Shown piece after piece: positions 47,551-57,828 of a DNA stretch of 64,000 nucleotides (positions within the stretch are counted from its first letter, which is position 1; each line of letters begins with the position of its first letter). The translations under genes were made by a program, and so were the position numbers. The DNA is from Camellia lanceoleosa (taxonomy: Eukaryota; Streptophyta; Magnoliopsida; Ericales; Theaceae): the NCBI GenBank assembly GCA_025200525.1, contig CM045761.1, forward strand, positions 133,116,223 to 133,180,222, written 5' to 3'. The notes under the pieces are model-generated. The model did no database searches. It had not been told where the DNA came from and worked only from the letters and a program-made list of their open reading frames with translations.

Positions 47551-48313
47551 GGCCTAGTTTGACTTATACTATATAAGTCAATAAGTCAAAAAATTATTCT
47601 AAAATTCAAAAAGATATTATTATTCACAAAAAAAAAAAATTAAAAAATCAATTTTTTTCAAAAAAAAAGTACACCCGAATTGATGGAAAAGCAGCTGCTG
47701 GCAGCGGCTGTGCAGCAAAAAGAAAAGATTGGATGTGATTTTCACACACACCGTTGTTCGTCCCATGGGGGTCATCACGGGCCCCGTTTCGATAATCTGA
47801 ACCGTTCAATGTGTAAAAATCGTCGAGTACTATATGTCTGAAAAAAATCACATTGATCGGATATCGATAACTATATGATCAAATCAGTTATGTACAACAA
47901 ATGGATGGTGTTATAATTAATGATTGAAAAATAAATAAAATGATCAGATAGCTATCGATATCTGATTAACATGATTTTTTATAAGTACATAGTGTTCGAC
48001 AAGTTACACACATAAAACGGTTCAGATTATTAAAATGAGACCCGTGATGACCCCCACAAGCCAAACAAAACCGTCCAGTCCTTTGTACAAAAAGTAGCCA
48101 ATAATTTCCAACAAACTTTTACTCCAGCCGGTTGTACATCACGGGCCCACCTGTCACTAATCATCTCTTTACAAATTCTTTTTATACAATTTTTTAATAC
48201 ACATTTTTTCATAAAAAGTTAAAAAGTTAACCCAAACCTCTATATTTTTTTCTCAACTTTTTTAGTCTAAAAAGACAAAAAGTATACTTTTTTAAAACAC
48301 TCCAAACCAGTCC
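47551..48313. mobile_element. Tourist-like element interrupted by a long-inverted-repeat element
   Basis: Starts GGCCTAGTTTGACTTATAC and ends CACTCCAAACCAGTCC. TAA flanks both ends (47548-47550 and 48314-48316). The inner ends pair (AAAGTATAC-rich). Its middle is occupied by the element at 47765-48062, so this is a nested insertion. Confidence 0.65.
47765..48062. mobile_element. Long-inverted-repeat element, copy 3 of 3
   Basis: Left arm GGGGGTCATCACGGGCCCCG onward, right arm the near inverse (CCCGTGATGACCCCCAC). They pair over about 115 bases, including AATCTGAACCGTT, GATATCGATA and the TCGA block, around a short core. Related by these blocks to 23356-23650 and 27317-27697. Confidence 0.75.
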
Positions 48314-48670
48314 TAAATTATATTCACTTAGCATATGACATGACAAACCCAACAAAAGAATAATTTGCACATTGTCTTTATTCCTTGTCTTAATGTGCAC
48401 ATTATCTTTATTTTGTTGTCTTAATTATTAATTAATAATAAAAGGATAAAAAACCTCAACAAACCCATCGTGATAAAATGAAGAATATGACATGACATGA
48501 AATATAACACTAGATCCTTAATGGAGAAGTAAAAGACTCATCCATTTTATTATTTTATGTAGACTTCTGCACATTTGGAGTCAACAACGAACCATTTGGC
48601 AAATCAAATGTGAAGAGAATTATTTCGTGGTCCTGGTTATGTCATGTAGTATTTCAAGTATATAATATAT

Positions 48671-48890
48671 TATGCCTTCGTTTGGCATTTTAAATTTTTT
48701 GATTTTTTAATTATTTTAATTATAAAAAGATAAAATAAGTTTTTTAATAAAACATCACATTCAACCCACAATCATTTTATTTTTTCTCTCATAAAATTCA
48801 AAAAAATTTATCTCAAACGAAATTTTTTAACCCCAGACTAAAATAGTAAAAAAATTAAAAAGTAAACTCACATCCCTAACGAATCATATA
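48671..48890. mobile_element. Possible MITE (TTCGTTTGGC ends)
   Basis: TATGCCTTCGTTTGGC on the left and ACATCCCTAACGAATCATA on the right form a weak inverted pair. It resembles the MITE at 24381 in its interior (CACATTCAACCCACAATCAT). Confidence 0.4.
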
Positions 48891-49240
48891 ATTTATAGAG
48901 AAGATGAAATTCAAAATTTTATGTTGAGTTAATAAAAAATAAAAAAGTTATAATAATTTGTGATTGATCAAAAATATGATCCCATGGTATCCTAAATCAT
49001 GTAATAACTTTTCCAAATGTGAAAGCACAATCTCTGTGTTCCCCACCTTTCGTCAGTTTTGTCTATCCAACTTTTTCGTATGTGACCGATTCAATGGATT
49101 GGCTCACATTCATAATTTAAAAAATAAAAAATAAATTTAAAGTCCTAAATTTGACCACTACTTACAAAACTCAAATTTTAAATCCAATCAATTTTTTTTT
49201 AAACTAATATTAAATAGGTGGATATGTTTTGTATGAGTAA

Positions 49241-49385
49241 GGGACTATTTGGCATTTTCTAAAATAGTATACTTTTTATTTTTTTTTATTTTTTTTAATC
49301 ACATCACCTCTTTATTTTTTTATAATTTTTTTATTAAAAAAAAAAACAAAAAGTATATTTATTTAGATTATTCCAAAGAGTCCTT
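49241..49385. mobile_element. Short MITE (GGGACTATTTGGC ends)
   Basis: GGGACTATTTGGCATTTTCT on the left pairs with AGATTATTCCAAAGAGTCC on the right. Both inner ends read AGTATACTTTTT-like. No clean target duplication. Confidence 0.5.
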
Positions 49386-49675
49386 TACATATTTGATTTG
49401 TAAAAAAAAAAATTTAATGACATTATTGTGTTATGCTTAGGATTGGATCACTCTAATTCCGATTTGAATTGGAGAAATGATTCTTCTATTTAATAATGCT
49501 ATTGCTATTATATTTGTTTATCAAAATTAATTATCATCTTTTTAAATTAATTATCATCTTTTTATGATATTACTTTAATGGCCAACTACTCAATGTAATT
49601 GTCATACTTATACTGATAAATGAAACGTGATAATCATATTATTGACTCATTATAGGAAACCTTAACTTTTGGTTA

Positions 49676-50190
49676 GACCATCTCCAACGCTTCATTAAAC
49701 TTGGCATCAGATTTAAAATTTGGTGAAAAAGTCACTTTTTGGAGCTCTAATGGTTTCAGCAAATTGGTATCAAATTGAGAAAATATCAAAGGTTTTACCA
49801 AACTGAGGACGGTTTGCTCCTTTCATCAATTCGCTGTACATAGCCGTTAAAGCAAGAATTTGTGAAAATTTTATACTAAGTAGTCGACCACCTGGTTGAC
49901 CAACTGGTCGCCCAGCTAATGCAAAAACTGTGTTAAATTCTGGTTTAAATGGTTCAAATTACTGGTTCAAACGGTTCAAAAAAAATTTGAACCAACAGTT
50001 AGGTAGGTTCAAACAATTCAAAAAGGTTAAAAAAAAAAAAAAATGCCTTGCTGGCCGATCGACCAACCGGTTGACCCACGGGATGATTCTTCTTTTTAAT
50101 TCACCGTTGAAGCAACTGATATCAGATTGAAAAAATGAGTCATTTTTTACTCAAATTTGGTAAAAAAATACTGAACCGTTGGAGATGCTC
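49676..50190. mobile_element. Harbinger/Tourist-like MITE A with TTA target duplication
   Basis: Starts GACCATCTCCAACGC and ends GAACCGTTGGAGATGCTC. TTA lies on both sides (49673-49675 and 50191-50193). The interior has TGGTTGACCAACTGGTCG and GGTTCAAA repeats. Noncoding. Confidence 0.8.
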
Positions 50191-50235
50191 TTAGATAATT
50201 TATTCTGATGAATGATGTTCACTTTTAATCTCTTA

Positions 50236-50648
50236 GAGCATTTCCAACGGTTCATTACTTTTTTTACCAAATCTAAGTAAAAAAATTTCAATTTTCTCAA
50301 TCTGATATGGCTTGCTCCAACGATGCATCAAAAGGAAAGGGTCATCTGGTGAGTCGACCGGTAAGACTAATTTTTTTTTTTTTTTTACCTGTTTGAACCT
50401 ACCTATTTGAAAGGGAACTGGTCGACCGATTGGTCAACCGACTGGACATTCAAGTGTTGACCCTGCTGTTTCCCCAACGGTATAGAACAGTGAAAAGATA
50501 AAATCTGGAACTTGTCCTCAATTTAATGAAACTTTTGTTCTATTCTCATTTTGATATCAATTTAGTGAAACCATTGGAGTGAGAAAAAGTGATTTTTTCA
50601 TCAAATTTCAAATCTGATGCAAGGTTTGATGCACCGCTGGAGATGGTC
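50236..50648. mobile_element. Harbinger/Tourist-like MITE B with TTA target duplication
   Basis: Starts GAGCATTTCCAACGGTTCAT and ends GCACCGCTGGAGATGGTC. TTA lies on both sides (50233-50235 and 50649-50651). The interior shares GGTCGACCGATTGGTCAACC-like palindromic sequence with element A, only 45 bases away. Confidence 0.8.
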
Positions 50649-50794
50649 TTACTAAAATTCATTCACACAAATAAATTAAAGTCGTGTTTGGATCAACTTT
50701 TTCAACAAATTAACTTTTATACTGAAATTAAATTCTAGTTTGGATCAATTTTTCAGATAATTTAATAGCATGTCATGTCACTCTATTAAAATAT

Positions 50795-51020
50795 TTTAAA
50801 GGGTTCATTTGATATGTGGGTTGACTTTTTAACTTTGTGTTTTTTAGTTATTTTAGCCTGGGATTAAAAAGTTTTGTTTGTGATAGGTTTTTTTTACTTT
50901 AAAAAAAATAATAATTATAATTTAAATGTAACATTTTATCTTATTAAACTAAAAATTTATTTATTTATTTTTTAAGTATTTTAACCAAAAAAAACTCCCG
51001 TTTAGCTTATGGCAGATGAG
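50795..51020. mobile_element. Possible MITE remnant
   Basis: GGGTTCATTTGATATGTGGG followed by TTGACTTTTTAAC and TTATTTTAGCCTGGG resembles the reverse of the family at 24381 and 48671. The right end is uncertain. Confidence 0.35.
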
Positions 51021-53328
51021 GCTTTTATCTAGGAGTCTTGTTTGGATCAATAATTAGCTGGCAACATTTGCCCTGAATAGTCTTATCTTTTAACTCTTGG
51101 TTGGATCAACTTTTTCAGCAAATGTTTTATTTGACTTTTGACATTTTTATTGATTTTTAATTTTTTTTACATTTTGGTATAAAAAAAATTTAAAAAAAGT
51201 CCTACTAGAAGCCTAAAAAATAGAAAATTAAATGTTAATTAAGGCATCGTTTGAGAGTTTGAACTTTAGTTTAAAAATTAAAAAGTTATTAAAAAAGTTT
51301 AAAAAATCAACAAACTATATAAAAAAATCAAAAAAATCTCTTTTCTCTCTATTTTTTGTATTTTTTTTTTTTTTTTGGAAAAAATCAAAAAAGTTATCAC
51401 AAACGTACTAATTTTTTTATCCTATATTTTAGTCAAAAAAATTAATAATAGTAAGTTTTCAAATGAAACTTTAAAATAAAACTACACTAAAAACTTTAAT
51501 TGAAATGTTTCTATTTCTAGACATTTATTTTAGTTCTAATATCATCTATTTAATAAAACTATGTAATTGAGCAATCAATTTTGAAACAAAACTTTATAAT
51601 TTAAATATCAAGTTTCTAACCAAATGATATCCCCGTAGCTTGTTTTTCCTACTCCTGGAATCGGATACGATAGTCCTACAGTTCGAACTTCCGTAGTTTT
51701 GAATTTAGCTTTATAAGTGCAATGTGAAACAGGAAAAAAAAAAATAAAAAATAATAAAAATAAAAAACACAAATGAGAGTCCAAATCTAGCAAATATTAG
51801 AAAATTCATTTATCATCAGGGATGCCAGAAATGGACTGCATTGCCATATTTTTGGAAAATTTAAAAAATCCGTAATTCATACCAAAGGCCACTTGTCTAT
51901 CTCGGGAACTTAGGTATGAGAGGGAAAGGTCATGAATTGAGCACTCCACTCACCCGATCAAAGATCAGCCTGTACTAATCATGATGTGATTTTTATGTAT
52001 ATTATATGCTCTTGTTCTGATTATTATGCTAATTTACTATGTGAGGCACACAAGAATAGACTAAGTCACTCACTTTGGAATACTTTGATTTCATGTTTGT
52101 TTGAAAAGTGTTTTAAATATATGCCACTTGAAAAAGCGAGCTTATATATACATTAATCAAATACATTCCAACTTAAACAAAATATCCTTCATTCGCCGAC
52201 ATTCAAGAGGTATATCAGATAAGCACTTAACCTCATGGTAATATACTTGTTATGACAGCACAAACATTTATGAAATATGTTAAAACGAAAATATTTACCT
52301 AATACTCAATCGAGGCAAGCCAAAATAGGAGAAAATAGTTAAAAAAATACATGTTCTAATATACAAGTGACTAATGCAACACATACAAAATACAACTACT
52401 AGGTTTGGTTTCTTAAAATGACATATGGCTCAACTCAAAGTATGCGTTTAGTGCACGTATTCAAGTAAGTAGGATTTAAAGTGATGAACCGAACCCAATG
52501 CATGCAAAAATGGATATTTACACATGGTAATGATATGAGACCAAAAATATGATACTACATGCAATCTATCATAAGCAAGTAAATAAAAAGAAGAAAGAAT
52601 GGGGGGTTGGAAGACATACACAATATTACAAGTTTGTCATCATGAAAGAGGGCCCGAATGTCCGAATTTAAATTAAATTATTACAACCTCAAATTAACTA
52701 ATTTAATTCATACAAATAACTAAACTTAACTAGTTATTACAATTTCGAACGAATCTAATTAATTTAAACATACTACTATCAAAGCATTAATTTTAAAGAG
52801 ATCACAGGAAATGAAGCGTCGCACGCACACAAATGAGAATGTCCTCCCGGAAACCTCTCTATTTTGCTGCCAGAATCTATTTTGTTTGCAGTCAAAAAAT
52901 TATTATATTTTTCTCCCAACTTCTGCTTTGTTCTGCCATAAAAATGACACTGCCTGCACAACAAAATGTGGCCGATTGGCCTCAAGAAGTGGTCTGCCGG
53001 ACAAAAAGGTGGATGGTCGGCCACTATTTTTGGGTACTACCCTACTGCCATAGAATTGAAATAGAGTAAAAGTAGAGTGTTTCCAAGAGATGTTTATCCT
53101 CTCTGCCTCTCCCTATCATGAAACTGATCAAGAGAGGAGTAGACTTGATTCACAAATCATCAATTGTTGTAAATTTGTTGCGTGATGATCTGTGGATCAA
53201 TAGGACAAAAGTTCAATGAATGGAAATACAAGACCACAACACCTCCTCCCTATCATGGAGTTACCTCGAGGGAAGTGGTAGATATTGCTTCTTGAATCAT
53301 TGATATCACTAACGAGTATGTAATGATT
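51021..53328. other. Intergenic sequence, AT-rich then mixed
   Basis: No gene recognised. Short frames around 52779-53069 have no homology that I can see. The stretch 51820-52200 and 52600-53300 is less AT-rich and may be old retrotransposon sequence, but no motif proves it. Confidence 0.35.
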
Positions 53329-53830
53329 CACTATAAGAAAAGTAGGTTTAAAAGACGGAAGTATTTGCGACGGCACACTTGCTGTCTCAAAAAGTGACTT
53401 TTTGAGACAGCACAACTTACCGTCACAAAAAAAAAGTGAGTTTTTGCGACGGCACAACTTGCCGTCACGAAAAATGTGAGTTTTTGCGACGGCACTATTT
53501 ACTGTCGCAGAAAAATATAGTATTTACTACGGCAGAAAATGCTGTCGCGAAAAAGGAGAGTATTTGCGATGGCATAAATTACTGTCGCAAAAAAGGAGAT
53601 TATTTATGACGACCTAGATTGTTGTTGCGAAAAAATAGAGTTTTTGCGACAGCACCAACTGCCGTCACAAAAAAAAAAAAAGAGTTTTTTGCAATTGTAA
53701 TAGGTACCGTTGCAAAAAAAAGTTTAAAAAAAAATATTGTGGCTTTGAGGCAGTTTCATAAATATATAGTCACAAAATGGTTTAAATAAGTACGGTATTT
53801 TTTCGTCATAAAAAATTAAAAAAACGACGC
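53329..53830 (+). mobile_element. CACTA 5' end with GCGACGGCA subterminal repeats (second family)
   Basis: Starts CACTATAAGAAAAGTAGG and continues with about nine units of 50-58 bases, each of the form TTTGCGACGGCA...TGCCGTCGCAAAAA, so each unit is itself a hairpin. These differ from the GCGACTAAAT repeats of the other CACTA family. No transposase or 3' end of this family is in the window. Confidence 0.8.
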
Positions 53831-53869
53831 TGCCTTACTCTTTTGATATAACATTTCTCTCTTCACCCA

Positions 53870-54345
53870 TTTTTTCATCTTCCTGTCTCTCTGTCTCTGT
53901 CTCTGTCTCTTTCTTTCTTTCACTTACACTCTTCTTTCTCTGTTTGTCTATCTGTCTCTCTCTCTTTGTCTCTCTGTTTCTCTATCCTGCTCTCTCTCTC
54001 TCCTTCTTTCTGTGTCTTTCGCTCATTTTTCTTCTCTCTATCTCTCATCTGCCTTATCTCTCTCTCTCTCGCCATCTCTTTTCCCTTTCTTCACTTATTT
54101 CTCTTCTCTCTCTATCTCTCTTTTTCTATGTCTCTCTCTCTCGTTCATCTCTTTTCACTCTCTTTCTCTCTCTTTTTGTCTATCTCTCGCTGATCTATTG
54201 TCCCCCTCTCTCTCTCTCACTCATCACTCTTATCTTTCTCTTTCTCTGTCTGTATGTCTATTTGTCTATCCTCTCTCTCCCTCATTGTGTTCGCCTTGCT
54301 CACTTTCCCCCTTCCCTCTTCTCTATTTACCGAGCTTCCTTTCGA
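53870..54345. repeat. Long pyrimidine (CT-rich) tract
   Basis: About 470 bases almost wholly of C and T on this strand, dominated by TCTCTCTC and TCTGTCTC. Long frames through it are artefacts of composition. Confidence 0.9.
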
Positions 54346-54355
54346 TTTATCGAGA

Positions 54356-55120
54356 CACTACAAGAAAATGCACTTTTAGCGACCACTTTCTCTCTCTCTC
54401 TCTCTCTCTCTCTCGCTCATCACTGCCTCTGTCTCTCTATCTCCCTTCTCTATCCTCTTTCACTCATCTTTCTCACCACCCATTTCTCTTCCACTTTCAC
54501 CACTATCGCAAATGCCATTCCACTACCATCACTACTACCATCATTGCCACTCCTCTACGACTATCATTACTACCACCATTGCCACCATTCTACTACCACC
54601 ACTACTACTACCATTATATCTCCTCCACTACCGCTACTATATCTCCTCTACTACTACCACAACTTCACCACTAATCTCCTTCGCCATCACCACTACCACC
54701 ACCATTATCACCTCTTATCCACCACCTTCACCACTACTGCCGCTCCTTATCCTCTACCACAAAAAATTAGTTTCTGATTTTTAGTAACAAAAAATAGGTC
54801 GCTGAAAAATATTTTTCATTGACCACAAAAAATTAACTTTGTTTTAATGAAAAATATTTTTCATTAAAATATTACCCCTACTTCTACCAAATAAAATAAT
54901 AATAATAATAATTTTTTTTTCATTAAAATAAAAATGAAAAAATAAATTCTCAACCTTAGTAATTAAAAGAAAATGAAAAATCAAAAAAAAAATCATTAAC
55001 TATAAATAAATATATATATATATATATATATATTAGCAAAAAATAGTTTTTTTTGGCAATCACCTCCGCTAAAAAAAAAAATCCCGCCGTTTCCCCTATT
55101 TTTTTTTCCATTCCCGCTCG
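54356..55120 (+). mobile_element. CACTA 5' terminus and adjoining fragment, same family as 22646
   Basis: CACTACAAGAAAATGCACTT at 54356, then TTAGCGACC, matches the inverted terminus at 22646 (CACTACAAGAAATTACACTT, then TTAGCGACC). It is followed by a (CT)n tract, a trinucleotide repeat and a few TAGGTCGCTGAAAAATA-type motifs near 54795. No 3' terminus was found, so the element is truncated or extends past the exon fragment at 55600. Confidence 0.7.
54490..54765. repeat. Degenerate (ACC/ACT/ATC)n trinucleotide repeat
   Basis: About 270 bases of CACTACCACC, CCATCACTACTACC and similar. It gives threonine/histidine/proline frames that are not genes. Confidence 0.85.
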
Positions 55121-55163
55121 AGTCCCTCCCCCGCAAAAAAAAAAAAAAAAAAAAAAAAAAAGG

Positions 55164-55425
55164 TAAGCTACTAATAGGTCCTAATAGTTAGACTTAATTC
55201 TTTTCAAGTTCTATTGAAATAAGTTTTGGTAAAATTGTCACTAAAAATGATTTATTTGTGACAATATTTTACATACGTCGCTAAAAATTGACAATTAGTG
55301 ACTTTTTTTTTGTTATGATTCTTATAAAATGTCGCTAAAACTTACAATTAGTAACTTTTTTATGACAAATTTTTTTCATAGAACCTATTAAACAATAAGT
55401 CTACTTATTAGGATCTACACGTAAG
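55164..55425. mobile_element. Possible MITE with GTCGCTAAAAATT core
   Basis: TAATAGGTCCTAATAGTTAG on the left pairs loosely with the reverse of CTACTTATTAGGATCTACAC on the right. Inside are GTCGCTAAAAATTGACAATTAGTGAC-like inverted motifs in short form (GTCGCTAAAA, TTAGTGAC). It may be the subterminal part of a CACTA derivative. Confidence 0.4.
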
Positions 55426-55491
55426 TACCCTAAAAAAAAAAACCAAAAATCCCCAATCTCTTAGAACCAAAATCCCTAATCTCTTCTTACG

Positions 55492-55523
<32 letters not shown>

Positions 55524-55593
55524 CGACGAGCGGCGGCAGACAATGGCGAGCAGCAAATGACGACATCGAGCAGCGTGCAACGAATATGAAGTT

Positions 55594-55826
55594 CCTCATT
55601 TCTTCTCTCTCCTTCTAGACCCTTCGAAGCCTCCTCGCCTTCCAAGTTCGTACAAAACGTCATGGTTTCATCCGAGTACAAGCAAGAAGAGGACCTATTG
55701 AGCGATGTAGAGGAACCCAATTTCTGTCCTGCTCTCAAACTCTTCGTTGGAAACTTACCTTTCAATGTTGACAGTGCTACTCTTGCTGCGTTGTTCGAAC
55801 GAATTGGAAATGTGGAGATGGCTGAG
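55594..55826 (+). pseudogene. First-exon fragment of a chloroplast RRM protein (cp29/cp31 type)
   Basis: The frame reads SSPSKFVQNVMVSSEYKQEE, an acidic linker, then ALKLFVGNLPFNVDSATLAA and LFERIGNVEMAE, ending at a GTATGA donor (55827). LFVGNLPF is the RNP2 motif of the first RNA recognition motif in plastid ribonucleoproteins, and the intron position after VEMAE fits that family. Normal members bind plastid mRNAs. Here the frame has an in-frame TGA a few codons upstream (about 55589) and no transit peptide. No following exon was found before the gypsy element at about 57150. ATG at 55662 is in frame but would give a protein without a transit peptide. It is a fragment or a gene cut apart by insertions. 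Confidence 0.7.
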
Positions 55827-55884
55827 GTATGAATATACATTTCCGTCTATCTATGAAATATATATATATATATAAGGGTTTAGG

Positions 55885-56370
55885 GTTTAGTGAGATTTTA
55901 ATTTTATAGATAATGTTTTGTTTAATGTAAAATTTATGTTATTTGGTGTGAAGGGTTATTTTCATTTTCATATTTATTTATTTATTTTTGTGAACTTCTG
56001 TTAATTTTCAATTCAAGTTTTGCTTGTGAAAATTCTTTGACTGAAATATAAATTTCTGTGGGGTTTAGAATTGAGTTCAAATTTTATTCTTTGGGTTTGG
56101 TCTGTTACAAATCTATGAAATAGATATGGGTTTTTATTTTTTTTATATACTTGTAACAAAGTTTACAGAGATTTTAGTTTTGTAGATAATGTTTTGTTTG
56201 ATGCAAAATTCAAATTATTTGGTGTGAAGGTTTTTTTTTTTTTTGGCCCCTTCTGAACTTCAGTTCTTTTTCCAGTTTTGCTAGTCAAAATTCTGAAGAT
56301 GAAATAAGAATTTTTTTGGGGTTCAGAGAATTGAGTTAAAATATTTTGTTCTTTAGGCTTTAGTGTTGCA
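55885..56370 (+). repeat. Intronic tandem duplication, about 270 bp, diverged
   Basis: The sequence starting GAGATTTTAATTTTATAGAT (about 55890) is repeated as GAGATTTTAGTTTTGTAGAT (about 56168), with TAATGTTTTGTTTRATGYAA, TTATTTGGTGTGAAGG and AATTGAGTT in the same order. Part of the intron after the RRM exon. Confidence 0.7.
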
Positions 56371-56374
56371 ATGA

Positions 56375-57150
56375 TTTTTGTGTGTGAGGTGAGCCTTCTT
56401 GAGGAAAACTTATATCTACTTGAAAAAATTAGTAAACCAAAAATCCACTGAAAATGAAACTCCAATTTCCACTTAAGAGAATAGAAAAAGGATCTAAAAA
56501 ACAATATGATTTAGAGCTAAGAAGGAAGATAAGGAATCCTTTTTTATCAAGGAGACATTTTTGCAAAGTGGAATCCATATTCTAGAAACACTATGAAAGA
56601 AAACTCTTTTCCTTTCAAGGAGGATGAAATTGGCCGCTAAAGAACAAAAAACTGAAGCTTTTTTCTTTGTCAATATATTTACCTTATTGGGTACAACACT
56701 AGTTATCTCAACTTATGTCAATCCAAACTATAAATAACAATCTTTTGCGAGGTGTTTTATGGCCTGATTTCACTTCTTTAAACAGCTGGAGCATCATTAA
56801 TACTTTTAACATGGATTCTATTGTATAGAGCATATGCTTTAGAACCAAATTGTATTCCCAACTATTGTATAAATTCACTACCAATAGTGGGCTTGGTGTT
56901 TACACAAAATGTTTAGCGCACCCCAACAACTTAAAATTAACTATTCTTTCAGGGCATATTAATATATGTACAAAAATTACATAAAATATCTGTTTGAATC
57001 AGTGTATAAGTGGTGATGATCTTTCTTCTTCTTTTTTTCAAAATGATTTTTAAGGGTATTGATGATTTTGTGAGTTATTACAAACTTGAAGTCTAAAGGG
57101 TTTTAGGGTTTGATTCAAAGGTATTCTCGCCGTTTCTTTGATGGTTACTA
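56375..57150 (+). other. Noncoding sequence between the RRM exon and the gypsy element
   Basis: No second RRM exon was seen. The sequence looks intron-like and is not repetitive. Confidence 0.4.
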
Positions 57151-57723
57151 TGTTTGACATGGATAGGCCCATGAAGGTCACAGCCCACGGTGAACAGGCC
57201 CAAGCCCACCATTTGGACCCCATTGCATAACCTGGTTGGTAAAGTCCAGGACAGCTGGAGGCCAACTAGGCGCGAGCGGCCAATGATATTCGGACACATG
57301 GCAGGTGAAGCACAGGCCACGTTAACAAACAAAGATCTGCAAATTTATTGCCACAGCACATCACTATTAATGCAGCCCATCACAAAGATTTATTGCATAA
57401 CACCCTCTCACGAACAGCATCACCTTACCTTGAACAAGGTGGGCGTAACAGGAACTTTCGGCAAGGAGGGCAGGTCGGAAGGGACAGCAAAATGATTACC
57501 AAAAGATATAAGCAAAGCTGGAAGACAAGAAAAAGGTTGAGCTTCCTATCTCTAATCTCTCTCTTTCTTTCCATATTCTACTTCCTCTATTAACTTGCTC
57601 GTCGGAGGGTTCGCAGGGGGACTACCCCATTCCTCGCTGAACTTGTTTGCAGTATCACGGGCTCACCATCTGCACTGGCTTGAGGAGCTTGGATCACCCA
57701 CCATCCTTGGAACGAACCGTATC
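57151..57723 (+). mobile_element. 5' LTR of a Ty3/gypsy (Tat-type) retrotransposon, bounds approximate
   Basis: The region before the primer binding site. A TG start at 57151 (TGTTTGACATGG) and a CA end at 57722-57723 are plausible, but the 3' LTR is outside the window, so they cannot be checked. Near the end, TAACTTGCTCGTCGGAGGGT resembles the solo LTR at 30443-30979. Confidence 0.5.
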
Positions 57724-57729
57724 ATCGCT

Positions 57730-57744
57730 TGGCGCCGTCAGAAG
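57730..57744 (+). promoter_or_regulatory. Primer binding site (TGGCGCCGTC)
   Basis: TGGCGCCGTCAGAAG follows the LTR end by a few bases. TGGCGCCGT is complementary to the 3' end of plant tRNA-Asp and is common in plant gypsy elements. Confidence 0.65.
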
Positions 57745-57828
57745 AACTGGTTTGTCCGTGCGCCAGTTGTGTTCATTGCCGCCGGAAACCCTGTTCCACC
57801 AACCTTTTCATCTCATCCATCAAGGTAT

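Noticed and set aside
22646..54356. Possible single CACTA element spanning the terminus at 22646 and the one at 54356, both flanked by AGA
   Set aside because: The orientation is wrong: 22646 is a right-hand end and 54356 a left-hand end, so they face away from each other. AGA on both sides is likely chance.
53944..54784. ORFs of 220-277 codons
   Set aside because: Frames through CT dinucleotide and ACC trinucleotide repeats, open in several frames at once because of composition.
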